A stretch of 64,000 nt of DNA. Origin: Kappaphycus alvarezii (taxonomy: Eukaryota > Rhodophyta > Florideophyceae > Gigartinales > Solieriaceae). Position 1 is the first letter of the stretch. Each line of letters starts with the position of its first letter. The stretch is taken from NCBI GenBank assembly GCA_002205965.3, contig NADL03000750.1, forward strand, positions 496,001 to 560,000, in the 5' to 3' direction. Below the pieces are notes generated by a model, which was not told the origin of the DNA, did no database searches, and saw only the letters and a program-made list of their open reading frames with translations. This document shows, piece after piece, positions 1 through 9,680 of the stretch. Both the position numbers and the translations under genes were made by a program.

Positions 1-16
1 CAAATGACTCACATTA

Positions 17-263
17 CCCATTATCCTGAGCATGTCTAGCATACACCAGGGGATAGCCGACCGCACTTTTCAAAAATTAAAGAACCAAATCATTCCCCTT
101 TACGATAGGTCAAATATATATTCCAATAGTAAAATATCCAAACTTATACCCCCTATGGCCTCCCCTCTACTTGCTGGTAGCGAGAAATGTTATAGTTCTT
201 TGTCATTTGAAAGGTAGGAGTCGGCTATCCCTCGCACGTTTTAAAAATTTTCAAGATAATGGG
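17..263. repeat. MITE-like compound inverted repeat
   Basis: Two separate 12-bp blocks occur in inverted order at both ends: CCCATTATCCTG (17-28) pairs with CAAGATAATGGG (252-263, one mismatch) and GGGATAGCCGAC (50-61) pairs perfectly with GTCGGCTATCCC (220-231). The spacing between the blocks is 21 and 20 bp, but the spacer sequence itself is not conserved. This looks like the terminal inverted repeats of a ~250-bp non-autonomous element. No coding sequence is present and no clear target duplication is visible. Confidence 0.5.
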
Positions 264-329
264 TGTACCACAACTTGGCCTAGAGGGATAGCATGATTCC
301 TACCAGTAGGCAGCTGGTACAGTAGAGGA

Positions 330-400
330 GAGGAGAAAAGTTTCGGTGTTTTACTGTTTAAAGATATGTTCGATTTAGTAGAGTCGTAGAATGGAGTGCC
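330..400 (-). repeat. Degraded family A end module
   Basis: The stretch reads GAGGAGAAAAGTTTCGGTG, then a TTTTACTGTT and AAGATATGTTCGAT run. This is a diverged copy of the end module seen in full at 29.9, 43.3 and 45.2 kb (GGGGAAAGGTTTGGGTG...TTGGAAGATATATCCGAT). Confidence 0.5.
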
Positions 401-451
401 ATCTGTGCCTACCGCTTAGAAGCAAAATTCCCGCAAAAATGCAAATGTCAC

Positions 452-530
452 GCACACGCACACTACCATTTAAACTCACTGGGTATCAGCCAGCGTATCT
501 GTAACATTCAATGGATTCCCCGTGTTTTCT
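452..530 (+). repeat. Family F dispersed repeat, copy 1
   Basis: Contains GGGTATCAGCCAGCGTATCT followed by CCCCGTGTT. Related copies lie at 31,861-31,920, 38,269-38,345 and 45,670-45,735. As at 45.7 kb, it sits next to a family A module. Confidence 0.6.
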
Positions 531-799
531 TTTATGAGATAGCTTTATCAATGATCGAGACCCAAAGATCACCTCGAAACCACCATTTTCCATTTCTGAA
601 TCATTTAATAGCCCTTTTATGTTGACGTTTTGCTAAAGAGGACCTTCGATTCAACAATTGCGATTTGAAATGGCATTCTACTCGACGTAGAAATCTTTAT
701 CTGTAGAATAATGTCTCATTGCTGCACGCCAAGAGAAGACAGGCAGAGTCCTCGTCCCAACTCAGAACTAAACTCACAGCATTTGCTCTGGGAAAAGAG

Positions 800-806
800 T
801 ATAAAA
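800..806 (+). promoter_or_regulatory. TATA box of the beta-propeller gene
   Basis: TATAAAA lies 102 bp before the ATG at 908. Both VWA gene copies also have a TATATA-type box 90-100 bp before their ATG, so the spacing looks like a shared host promoter arrangement. Inferred from position and consensus only. Confidence 0.45.
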
Positions 807-907
807 CATCAGTTGTTGGATTATGCTTCGCCACCTTCTTTCTTCAAATATCAAAATCTCCTTTCTTCATTCCTAAGTTTTTTTCCGTTATTTCAAACAG
901 AGAGGTA

Positions 908-2188
908 ATGAACCATCCTACCATCTTTCTGGCGACTCTGTTGTCAACAGTCCTGCTTCAAGCAGTCGTGGGCGATGATTCTGAAGATCTCAAAGATCTA
1001 GTGGGCCACTCAAGTCGTGAATATGTTGGTGGGGTGTATGCAATGTCGAACAATATAACCGAAAACACCCTAGTCGTCTATGGTCGTCGCCCGGATGGTA
1101 CACTGTCTCTCTTGAACAATGCACTGAAAACTGGCGGTCGAGGAGCAGTCTTAAACACTGGCACCTCCGGATCTGATCCTTTGATCTCTGCTTTTCCGTC
1201 ATTATCGTGAATGGGCGCTTTGTCCTCGCAGTCAACGCTGGAAGTAACTCAGTCTCAGTGTTCGAGATCCTTCCTGAGTTCAACCTTGACCTCAAATCTG
1301 TACGTCGGGTTCCTGGATTCGGCCCCGTATCCATTGCGTATTCTGGAAACCTGATCTACGTAGCCACCGCCGATGATGACGGCGAGTTTGACGCCCCAAC
1401 TGAGCAAAAAGGTGTTTTATCTGGGTTCCGTTTGAACAGCGCAGGTCGACTCTTACTTGTTCCGGCAGTGTCCACAGACTCTCGTTTCGCCCATCTGCCA
1501 TTCAGTGTTCTGCCGACGGTCGATCACTTGTAGCATCAGATCCTTTGCGCCCTCAACGCGGCGATATCCGGGAGACTAGCTGAAATTCTGGTCTATCGAG
1601 TATCAAGGTTTGGTCTGCTGAGCTTGCAACCGTGTCTGTGGCGGCTTCAACTAGATTTGGAAACTCTGCTGGGCGTAATCTTCCAACAGCTATTGGTATC
1701 GACATGACTAGAATTGGATCCAAGCAGTTGTCATCGTTCCCGAAGTCCGTCTTGTTGGACCTGATCGTAAACTCGCAGAGCCTCAAACGAGTCTGTCTCC
1801 ATATGGCAACCGACCAGGTCTGGTCGCCTTGTCCCTGTCCAACTTGATGTATTGATTGGGCAATCGTTCACCAAGGGGCAGTTTGCGGCTTGCTGGTGGA
1901 AATTTCGTCAAATCTCAGAAGGTTTTGGGTTTCCAATACAGTTTCTGGTACTATTTCCACATTTTCATTCACTGGAGGTAGGGCTAGGCTCGCAAAGAGG
2001 AGGCTGCTAACGGCCCTCGGCCAATTGATTTTTGGGCTTCATCCGATGGCAGGTTCGTATACCAGCTGTTTGGAGGATCTGTCGGGGCGTTTAGGGTTTC
2101 TGGAAATGGAAGTGGACTTCGCTTAATTCAAATTCAGAATCCAATGAATGTTCCCGACTTTAACGCACAGGGTATTGTCGCCATCTAG
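908..2188 (+). pseudogene. Secreted beta-propeller protein, lactonase/carboxymuconate-cyclase-like (disrupted)
   Basis: The ATG at 908 opens a hydrophobic signal peptide (MNHPTIFLATLLSTVLLQAV). Propeller-blade signatures follow in changing frames: a GGVYAMSNN blade start (to about 1200), NGRFVLAVNAGSNSVSVFEI (from 1207), SADGRSLVASDP (about 1505-1545), NLPTAIGIDM (about 1680-1710), FWVSNTVSGTISTFSFTGG (about 1920-1980) and SSDGRFVYQLFGGSVGAF (about 2040-2090). The last frame runs to QGIVAI and a TAG at 2186-2188. The order (signal peptide, repeated NGRF/DGRF blades, 'WVSN...ISSF' blade) is that of seven-bladed 3-carboxymuconate-cyclase-like or lactonase-like secreted proteins, usually about 380-420 residues. 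The span of 1.28 kb is the right length for an intronless gene. At least five frameshifts and an in-frame stop near 1575 make it a pseudogene; unusual splicing cannot explain shifts inside conserved blades. Confidence 0.75.
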
Positions 2189-3114
2189 GAAGATATTCCT
2201 TATCCTTTAATAGAAGGAAAAATCTGTGCTCAGAGGCCATCAATCTACATGCACTTGTGCGAAGCTTCTGTTTCTCATATTATGGAGAATTTTACACTCA
2301 TTCAGTAAGAACCAATGACATGAGTATGCTTGAAGTCATTTTCCCTTCATCTCAAATAAAGACTAGACGCTTACCTAAGTAGAAAGCTTCCTACCGTCAA
2401 CACATTGAAACTATGTTTATCTTGAAAAGTAATCTTCTCGAATATTGTTCGGAAGCCGTTTTTGTTCTCAAATCTAGTAGGAGACTGAAACCCGTAGCTG
2501 TCATTTTAGAACTTCTCAATTCCATGAATGAAGGTTTTGAAACACTCTCTCAAGGGCTAGTTATGTAATACGTAAAAATATGACACTTCAGTGCTTCCTT
2601 AACTATTGCACATGACCAAATAGTTCACTCACGATGATGAAGAATCTCAATGCCCTTGTGGTCACAGTAGCAACCATTGAAGAGTGTGGAGGTCTTAAAT
2701 CAATGAATTGGCAGCACAGTTCCAGGTAAATCGATTCCTATTCGGCTATCGGTCAAAACGTCTTTAACCATGACTGCTAATGTCTATAGGATCATTGTCC
2801 TCATATGAAGACAAAGATTATGGCTAGTCTTGTAAGTAAAGTTAATATTTTTCTGTGGTTTTTTGCTAACCCATACTTTCAACAGTTGTGAAACTCGATC
2901 GAAAGAAAATTTTCGATAATTTTAGCGATAGTCGGGGTGCAAACTATTTGAGTCTACTTGATAACCTTCAATTTTAGTGGCAATTTGATGCATTTTGTCC
3001 CACTAGTGAATACTTTACCCGAAGTGGTGTGGAGTTGAAGCAACTGGGCACCTCTTTACTGTAAGTCTATGTTTTTAGAGTATACGTTTTAGTAAATATT
3101 TACGGGCTCAAAAT
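2189..3114. other. Non-coding, nothing recognised
   Basis: No open frame with recognisable homology. AT-rich, ordinary intergenic appearance. The word TCCTCATATGA near 2800 recurs in the direct repeats that follow. Confidence 0.6.
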
Positions 3115-3436
3115 TTTTTAAGTTAATGTATATTTCTGTAAGATTAAGAGGTTTGTTCTTATATGAGAGAAAAAGAGACCTTTTATTTCATGATTTCTAG
3201 TGAGTCATATGAAAACAGTACTATCGCGGATAGACACTAACGGAGCATCAAAAATCCAATAAATTATTGGCTTCCCTTTCTCTGAAAATTAGTGTAGTCA
3301 AAATTTCGAGATATTGTTTTAGGATTCTGTGCTGGATGAGCAAGAATTCTGCACTGGGTTGATATTATTGGCCCAGAAATGTTTTTTAGGTTACTGTATA
3401 TTTCTGCATGGTAAAGAGGTTTGTCCTCATATGAGT
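3115..3436 (+). repeat. Two ~57-bp imperfect direct repeats
   Basis: 3115-3172 and 3378-3436 share TTTTTTAAGTTAATGTATAT followed by TTCTG, an AAGAGGTTTGT run and a TCATATGAG run, with about ten differences. A shorter related piece is near 2795. Origin unknown. Confidence 0.6.
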
Positions 3437-3459
3437 CATATAAGGACAAAGTTCTTCCA

Positions 3460-4593
3460 CGAAATTTTTGAGAGGAATACTCTTTCTTTGTAAATGGTCA
3501 GACAAAGGTTTTGGACGCCAAGAAATTGGAGCAGAAAGAAACAATACATCAGAGGAGCAGGGCATGTGACAGCAGAACAGAGTTCGATCTGTTGGATTTG
3601 CGATGGTGATATTTTCTGACTAAAAATTACTGCTTAAAAGTTAACCGCGGCTAGCGGAGCGTAGTGGTGTGTTTGAGCAAAGCTACGCATCACGCTTGAA
3701 CCTGGACCCGGTGACGGTTAGAAAATTAACTGAAAAATATTATTTTAGGGAGAGTACGGGAAGGTATTAATCTCTTTATACAGAATACTTGTTTAGGTCA
3801 CCAGCTCTCGTTGGTGCAAACAATGCAAAGACAAGTGGTAACTCTCGCCCTCGGGGAAAGTGAGGGGCCACGTGTGGGCGTGTCCCAAAGTAAAACTAGG
3901 AATTGTAAGGGGAGCGTACTTTCCAGCCCTGCTAATAGCATTCTTGGTTTTACGAGGACCTTTCTAAGTACGGAAAGGTTGACTGGCTGTGCTATTTAGC
4001 TATGCGGCAGCCGAGGGGCAGTCTTTCTACACACCACACTTTGCCCGTGAAGCACATGGGATTGGAATGAAGGTTTGAGCTGGACTTCAATTCCTAAACT
4101 ATTCGGCTTCCAAAAAATAACTATACATTAGAGTATGGCATACAGACGTTGGACGGGCACTAGGAGGATCTGTTAGAGGGGTTTTGTGGGAAATGTTTTG
4201 GCAAAGCTCAGAGCCTCAGAGTATCGAAGCCCGATGAGCGGGAAGAGCGCGGAAGTGGAGTTAAGTAGGCACCTTAAATTCGAAAGATGGTATTAAATGA
4301 GGAACGTCAGGACATTTTCGCAATATCACTGCCTAAACCTTTCATTGATACGAAAATATTTTCAAAGAGTAGTCGGCTGCACCAACGACAAGTAGAGAGA
4401 CGACAAATTCTAAAAGAAGTACGTCGACTGTTTCGTCCTTGTTTTGTTTTGTTTTTGCATGACCCAGACCTGTATTTTCTCGCGGCGATGAAAGATGACT
4501 CCCTCACTACGAGATGAAAAGAAAAAGGCACGCTGGTTCAGGAACACTTCGCTGTCTATCTGTAAAGTAGATGCCGGAAATTATGGCACCGGA
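3460..4593. other. No recognised gene; possible 5' part of the DIRS-like relic
   Basis: Only short open frames are present (for example 4287-4517), without recognisable domains. The position immediately before the RT region makes a degraded gag-like segment possible, but nothing seen proves it. Confidence 0.4.
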
Positions 4594-4607
4594 CGCATTG
4601 GTTCCGT

Positions 4608-5690
4608 GTGCCGTACTCACAAGCAGTTGATTATGGAGAACTAGAAGTCGCAGATGCGAACTTTATTGAGATGAAAGAGATTTCCTTACCTCTGGTCGAC
4701 GGCGTCGGGTGCGTATACCTCAAAGATGTTCCTCCTGAGAACATGATTGCGCAATACACAAACCCGGAAGATGGAAGTATTTCACGAACCCATTCCGCAG
4801 GAGAACTGACACTTAATAAACGATGCTTAATTGTTAAGCCAGAAAGTTAACCAGCAGTGTAGCTGGCTTATTAGAATGAAACATTATCGAATTAACGGAC
4901 AAAGATCCAAAGAATATTAAAGTGATCTTTGTGGTACCAAAGGTCGGCAATAGGCAACTACCTATCCTAGATTCAAGAAGGGGAATCTTCATTTTCCGCC
5001 TTTCCCGCAAAAGGCATGGTATATCTCGGTTTGTTCACTCAGATAGTAGCCACACCTGAAAAAGCACTGCATACAGGAAAAATGGACATTGCAACCACTA
5101 TCAACTCCTGTCACTTCCAACACTTTTGCGAACATTCTTTGTTCTGCCTTCTGTGGTAGTGGATGGCGGCGAATGCGGCAGCAGTACAAGGTTCTGTCTA
5201 TGGGCTGGTCATAGTCAGTATTGGTTGGACACTTAATTCACGGCGAGTTATTGCGTCGTGCAGGGCTTGATCCAACCATGAAAATTTCCGTGGAAAACTC
5301 CCAATAATCGAACCGCCCGATTTGGGCGATACATAGGTGATTTATTCATCGTTGGCTCAAATAAAAAGACCGGACGGGACATCTACGACAAAGTTTGTAC
5401 AGCCTTTGAAATCGTGCAACTAGATCAAAAACCTTCAAAGTGTAAGGCACCTAGTCGTCGATAAATATCCATCCTCGGAATTCAATGGTATTTTAAAGGC
5501 ACATTGGAGCCAGATAAGGATAAAATGACAAAATTATGGGATCAAATGGAGACGTTACTCTCTTCAAGGTAATGGAACATTTTGGAATTGCAGAAAGTCT
5601 TTGGTAGTTGAAGCTGGTTTTATTGCTCAGTAGAGTCGCTTTCGCTATTCTCCACGACTTTAATATGCTCAGCAGATTCACTTCTGAAAA
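4608..5690 (+). pseudogene. Reverse transcriptase of DIRS-like element (disrupted)
   Basis: Fragments in different frames follow the order of an RT. First comes an N-terminal linker with EISLPLVDGVGCVYLKDVPP (about 4675-4735), resembling the leader that precedes RT in protist DIRS-like polyproteins. Then comes VIFVVPKVGNRQLPILDSRR (about 4922-4981), the 'PK..G..R.I.D.R' fingers motif. A palm region with KMDIATT follows (about 5080-5100). Finally RYIGDLFIVGS (5327-5359) occupies the YxDD position, with the first catalytic Asp replaced by Gly, followed by a thumb-like ISILGIQW (about 5470-5493). Several stops and shifts separate the pieces. Confidence 0.65.
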
Positions 5691-5699
5691 TTTTGCCGC

Positions 5700-6243
5700 A
5701 TAGAAAGGAGCCTATCTAGAGCTCAAGCTTTCCATTTCGTTGCCGCCGTTGTTGCTTTATGACCTCTTTCTTCCGATCGAAGAGTAAAGGATTGTCCTTG
5801 ATGCTTCTAGTAAGGGAGGAGCCATGTTGTACGTCACTTTTATGGAATGGAATCTCAACCGGAAGCTGCTTTTGTTTCGCTTCTTGAACGGTATTCAGCC
5901 TCGTACCACTCCAATGCCAAATTTTCCTTCGAAACTCATTTTAGCCAAAAACTGGGTTTACCCGCAGCACATAAACGCTCATGAAGGACATATGACGTTA
6001 ACTGATCTGCGCTGGTTGGCTCATCAGACACGAAAAATCCTGAAAAAAACTTCTCTCTTGACTGATTCGCAAGTAATTTACCAAATGTTGGTGAAGGGAC
6101 GTTCCAGTGCACCGAGTCTCCGGCGTACCACCCACAGAGTCGCCGCTATCCGTTTGTCTTGTGCCATTCGTTTTTACCTATTTGCATCCGTAGTGAACAA
6201 AATTCTGCGTATGGCCCCTCCGATTGTACTAAACTCATCTTTG
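5700..6243 (+). pseudogene. RNase H of DIRS-like element (disrupted)
   Basis: IVLDASSKGGA (about 5788-5820) holds the first acidic motif of a retroelement RNase H. The frame beginning at 5824 continues after a shift with INAHEGHMTLTDLRWLAHQT (about 5970-6030), the 'H.N..E...L..L' motif, then LLTDSQVIYQMLVKGRSSAP (about 6055-6114), the 'TDSQV...L.KGRS' motif characteristic of DIRS and related elements. It ends with a degenerate 'NP.D' motif. Confidence 0.65.
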
Positions 6244-6246
6244 TGA

Positions 6247-7120
6247 GTGTAAGTCCGGAGACTACTAAAAAATATCCCTCTGCCCTGGAAGCTTTCATTG
6301 ACTATTGTGTCTCTCATGATCATTCCTTAGATTAGTTCGAGGATGTCTAAGATATATTGGGGGAGTACACTCACCACATCTACTATTTGGATTCACCTTT
6401 GGAGCACAAAATCCTCGAGGGAATAACAGAATCTGCACTAAAGTTCTTCGTACCAGAACTTTTTCATCGCCTGCCGGTGTCGACCCGCGCCAATAATGGC
6501 TGGGATCCCTGCACACCTAGCCAGAAACTCTTACCTTGCCCGCAAGAACTCATACTTGGTATTGCATACTATATGTGGAGCGCAGACAACTTCTCGATAA
6601 CAGTAGCTGTATTCCTATCAGATTAATGCTATCTGCTTCCAATTGGGTGCCTTCGAATTCGTCTACACCATATCATCTTTGATCCTGGTCCGGGATATCC
6701 GTGTTTTAGGACGCTTATGCTCCCTCACACCAAGTCCCGTAAGCCAAAAAGTTTCAATATTCGTTCTCTGTTTGTGTATTCCCTCTTTAGGGGCCTCATC
6801 TCTGCTTTTAAGCCTGCACCTTCTGGTAGACTGTTTCAATTCAGTCAGGAATCATTCCGTCATTCTCTGTTTGATTTCGTTCGGCTCCCTATTAGCTTTG
6901 ATTTACCTGGTTTCTCAATCACGCCGCATTCCCTCCTCTACGGAAGTGGTACTCATGATGCTCTGTCTGAAGGTTTTACTATGCTCGATTTTTATTATCG
7001 CGGGCGATGGGTCCGCTTTGCTACAACCAAACATTATATCCGTGCTGCTTCTCTGGCAGTGACTCGCCTGAAGTTCCCATCTGCTGTTCTAAATCGCCTT
7101 GCTTGCCTTACGGCCACTCC
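6247..7120 (+). pseudogene. Tyrosine recombinase of DIRS-like element (disrupted)
   Basis: The N-terminal SAM-like part is visible as KKYPSALEAFIDYC (about 6267-6308) and FHRLPVSTRANNGW. The catalytic part is in the frame from 6717: PHSLLYGSGTHD (6923-6958) stands where the family has 'PHSLRHGGATxD', so the catalytic Arg-His is replaced by Leu-Tyr. RGRW (7000-7011) and KHYIRAA (about 7028-7048) supply the final 'RW...Y' box with the nucleophilic Tyr. In an active element the enzyme would join a circular DNA copy into the genome without target duplication. Frame changes near 6345 and 6640 and the lost Arg indicate an inactive relic. Confidence 0.7.
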
Positions 7121-7180
7121 GGGCCGGTTGATTAATGTCTTGGGTGTGAATGCGGTATGCGATAGTCACAGTGAGCAACG

Positions 7181-7200
7181 GGGGTCTCATCGAAGACCCC
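7181..7200. repeat. GC-rich perfect hairpin
   Basis: GGGGTCT and AGACCCC form a perfect 7-bp stem with a 6-nt CATCGA loop. It lies about 60 bp after the recombinase homology ends and could be part of the DIRS-like terminal or internal complementary region. Confidence 0.5.
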
Positions 7201-7664
7201 TGAGAACGCTCAAGCGGAGCTCCTTAGAATGCCCCGCGTCTTCGAGGAGCAGAAGAATGTTGGCACTGTAATTCAAAAAAATTTCGGCTTTTCGGGGGAC
7301 GATACGTACTGTACTGTGGCGATGCAGATTTTGCACAGATACTGCCTACGTGCCAAAAATATCGCGATTTCGAAAAATTACGTTAGGGGGGGAAATAATA
7401 AAATGGTAGGAACACTTAGGGACCAATAAACCCGAGTGGGACGGTCAGAACAATAAGGCGCAAATAACTAAAAACATAAAGCAATCAGAAGACGATACAT
7501 TGTCAAAACCAAGGAGTTTCGAATTTTATTGTCATCTTTCTCCGAAGGAATCTTTTCCCTGAGAAAACGTGGTACACTCTGCTCTTTCTATACTGTACCT
7601 TATTACAGGCCCCTGGCCCCCATTCATACTCATATCTTTCCATTCACAAAACTATACTTCTGTA

Positions 7665-7718
7665 GCACTTTTTTTCGCTTGGAACGCCTCAGTCGTGGGG
7701 CAATTGGTTGTTAGAATA
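7665..7718 (-). repeat. Short repeat, copy 1 (coding-like)
   Basis: Related to 11,988-12,043. Read on the minus strand, both encode a similar peptide (ILTTNCPTTEAFQAKKS here, ILRINYPIADAFAAKKS in the other copy), so they may be fragments of the same transposon protein. The protein was not identified. The rest of 7,205-7,860 holds nothing recognisable. Confidence 0.5.
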
Positions 7719-7859
7719 CCTTCCTGGGGAGGCCCACCCCTAAAAACTACAAATATGGAGAGCAAATATGCATTTCCTATGTATTGCACTTTTACACAGT
7801 TCTAGTGTGAAGATTCTGTATAGTAACATGGCGAAATACACATTCATTGGTATTTATAC

Positions 7860-8126
7860 GATCCCGTTTGATACAAATATATTCTGTGCTTCATATAAAG
7901 TTGTGATATTTGTCATCCAACAGCTCACTTTCGTTTCGTAATGTATATGTATAAGCATTCTTTCCCGTCGCCACAAGAGTAGAGTCCGAATGACGAACAA
8001 GGGTGACTGTATCGTTATGAAAGGGCGTCTCAATTCCAAAATTTGCCATGAGAGAGCGGTTGGTAGTGAAGGTCTGGAACGCTTCATGAGTTTTTCATTA
8101 AACACTTGACAGTTTCTCTCTTCCAT
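7860..8126 (-). pseudogene. copia protease C-terminus / pre-integrase fragment (C3)
   Basis: In mixed frames the strand reads DTVTLVRHSDSTLVATGKN then AYTYTLRNE, resembling the 'v...g.r....LY.l' segment between protease and the GAG-pre-integrase domain of copia polyproteins. It ends without the 'H.rlGH' motif, which marks the truncation point of C3. Confidence 0.45.
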
Positions 8127-8160
8127 CGTAACGTGAGAGCAACTTCACAGAAGCCAGTAA

Positions 8161-8343
8161 TCATAGTCGTAGAATCTGCCCCGAGGTTGAGAGTTGAAGG
8201 GCATGTGAGAAGTTTATAATTTGTGAACGCTGAGCGTAGTAAGTGACATGCGAGGTACATCCAGAGTCGATGGTCCATTGCATAGTTGAGAGAGGAGGGC
8301 CTCCGGTAGATTGAAGTGCTACTTTTTTTGCAGAGAAAGTCAA
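8161..8343 (-). pseudogene. copia aspartic protease (C3)
   Basis: QWTIDSGCTSHVT (8280-8242) is the copia protease active-site motif (W..DSG.t.Hm). The catalytic Asp and flap His are present. It follows the gag linker in the expected order. The downstream half of the protease is in another frame. Confidence 0.8.
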
Positions 8344-8424
8344 CGCAAAGAGACAAACGACATCTGGGTGTTCGGTAGTTTCAGCAACCTCCGTAGCATT
8401 GAGGGATTTCCCTAAATTTCCCTT

Positions 8425-9220
8425 AAACTAATCAAAATGAGCTCTAGCTGGATGATCTTTGGGAGCGAGATGAGGGAACTTCTTGTAGCATCGGTTGCTA
8501 TCCGATGCCTGCCGCAGCGTATGCAAATTTCTGCGGAAGTTCCTGTTCGAGGCTTGGAAGACTGGGTTCCCAGGAGAGCAGCCGTCTCAGCGACTTTAAG
8601 TGCGTCTTGATCTCGCTGAGCATAGCGCTACTCTTCTTGCAGACATGTACTCTGTACAAATTCGAACAAAAGCTTCCATCTTCGATATTGGCAGCATCAA
8701 GTGATGATATGAGGCTGTCAAAGCGATCGGACAAGCCATTGAGGAAGTCAGCGTATGTCGAAGACAGCGAAAGGCCATGGAAATTTCGCTGTCCTCGAAG
8801 TATACAGACGTGGATTTTAGAGTGACCGCAAGTTGGCGAATACGGGCAGCAAATAGTAGAATTTTCTCATTGAGGTGAATCTGTGCGGTGTAGAAGCGAC
8901 ATCTTGCGGCGAGCTTGTTTAGCAGAGTATGCTTTCCGAAAATATCACAAATGAGTTTCCACATTTCTTGGCCGTTTGCATGTTGAATCTGCTCAAGGTG
9001 AGCGTCCGAAAGTGTGAGTACAATGATGGCTCTTGCCTTGGCATCTGCCTTTTGCCTTGCGGAGCGAGTTGACGAGGAAGAAGTCCAGTGCATTAAGTGT
9101 AAGATGATTGCAAACCTCCCTGAGAGAGAGGATGAGTTGAATTCGAACTTTCCAAATGCGAAAGTTATCATCACGGAGCTTCTCGAGATTATCAATACAA
9201 GGTCCGGCAGAGGAGTCCAT
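8425..9220 (-). pseudogene. copia gag (C3, disrupted)
   Basis: MDSSAGPCIDNLEKLRDDNF starts at 9220 and continues RIWKVRIQLIL, the 'L.g.NF..Wk..i...L' start of copia gag proteins. After one frame change it continues with DAKARAIIVLTLSDAHLEQI and MWKLICDIF...KLAARCRFYTAQI (about 9050-8850), the UBN2-type gag domain with its 'A...W..L...y' and 'L...l...k' pattern. A second change leads to the linker, where RCYKKFPHLAPKDHPA (about 8490-8440) sits where a zinc knuckle or linker is expected. Gag would form the cytoplasmic particle. Confidence 0.7.
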
Positions 9221-9245
9221 GATGAGTATAATGGAACCAAGTGAA

Positions 9246-9680
9246 TCAACATTTAATTTTGTGTTTGTGGTCAATATGCTTGTTGCGGTCGTGTCTAGTT
9301 TGGAAGAAGCGCTGACAATGAACACAACAAGTAATAGCATACTTCCGCTCAGATCTGTTGCGGCACTTCCTATCACCTCTGTTCTGATCAACTAGCTTCG
9401 GACCAGATACTTTGAGCTGACAGAAATCACAGGTGAAGAAAGAAGACTTGGGTTCCGAAACAGAAGGTATTATAGGTGCCACAGGAGGTGGAGGAAAAGT
9501 TACAGTGGACGAAAGAAGTGGAGCCGGAGAGAGAGGTTTGACAGTTAGCGGGGTCGATATTCTTAGCGCTGGAGGTTCAACAGGAAGAGTGGCACCGTAG
9601 GCGACAAAGGAGACTGGGTGATAGTGACTGTAGCAGGAGCTGGATGTGTCGGAGGTGCTTGAGTAGGAGAGATCAAGCTA
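9246..9680 (-). CDS. Proline-rich ORF with one or two C2H2-type zinc fingers, unidentified
   Basis: One open frame runs from after a stop near 9,680 to a TGA near 9,246. The first part is Ser/Pro-rich (VEPPALRISTPLTVKPLSPA; then VTFPPPPVAP). The end carries TCDFCQLKVS and then CVHCQRFF...RHDRNKHIDHKH, which fits Cys-x2-Cys-x12-His-x4-His, a classical C2H2 finger with phenylalanine in the core. No ATG is obvious near the start of the frame, so it may be the end of a longer or spliced gene. It ends just upstream of the copia gag ATG on the same strand but in another frame. It may be a host zinc-finger gene fragment or a 5' ORF carried by C3. DNA or RNA binding is only inferred from the finger. 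Confidence 0.4.

Larger units (their letters stand above)
4594..7160 (+). mobile_element. DIRS-like tyrosine-recombinase retroelement relic
   Basis: On the plus strand, in the order expected for a DIRS-type element, there are an RT (4608-5690), an RNase H (5700-6243) and a tyrosine recombinase (6247-7120). All three are broken by frameshifts. No integrase of the DDE type and no protease were seen in this stretch. No long terminal repeats were identified; DIRS elements usually carry inverted or split direct repeats instead. A small GC-rich hairpin lies just beyond the recombinase at 7181-7200. Confidence 0.7.
7860..9220 (-). mobile_element. Ty1/copia relic C3, gag to pre-integrase
   Basis: Reading leftwards from an ATG at 9218-9220, gag, a linker, the protease and a pre-integrase fragment follow in copia order. 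Integrase, RT and RNase H are missing: homology stops near 7,860, so the 3' two thirds are deleted or replaced. LTRs were not found. Confidence 0.75.

Noticed and set aside
719..907. Extension of the beta-propeller frame upstream of 908
   Set aside because: Frame is open but has no ATG, and the signal peptide starts exactly at 908; the TATA box at 800 lies within the extension.
3655..3720. A GC-rich stretch resembling a tRNA-like or small RNA gene
   Set aside because: No acceptor stem, no proper A and B boxes (GGTTCGA-type) and no cloverleaf could be drawn.
8505..8825. Plus-strand open frame over copia C3
   Set aside because: Antisense shadow of the C3 gag, whose motifs lie on the minus strand.
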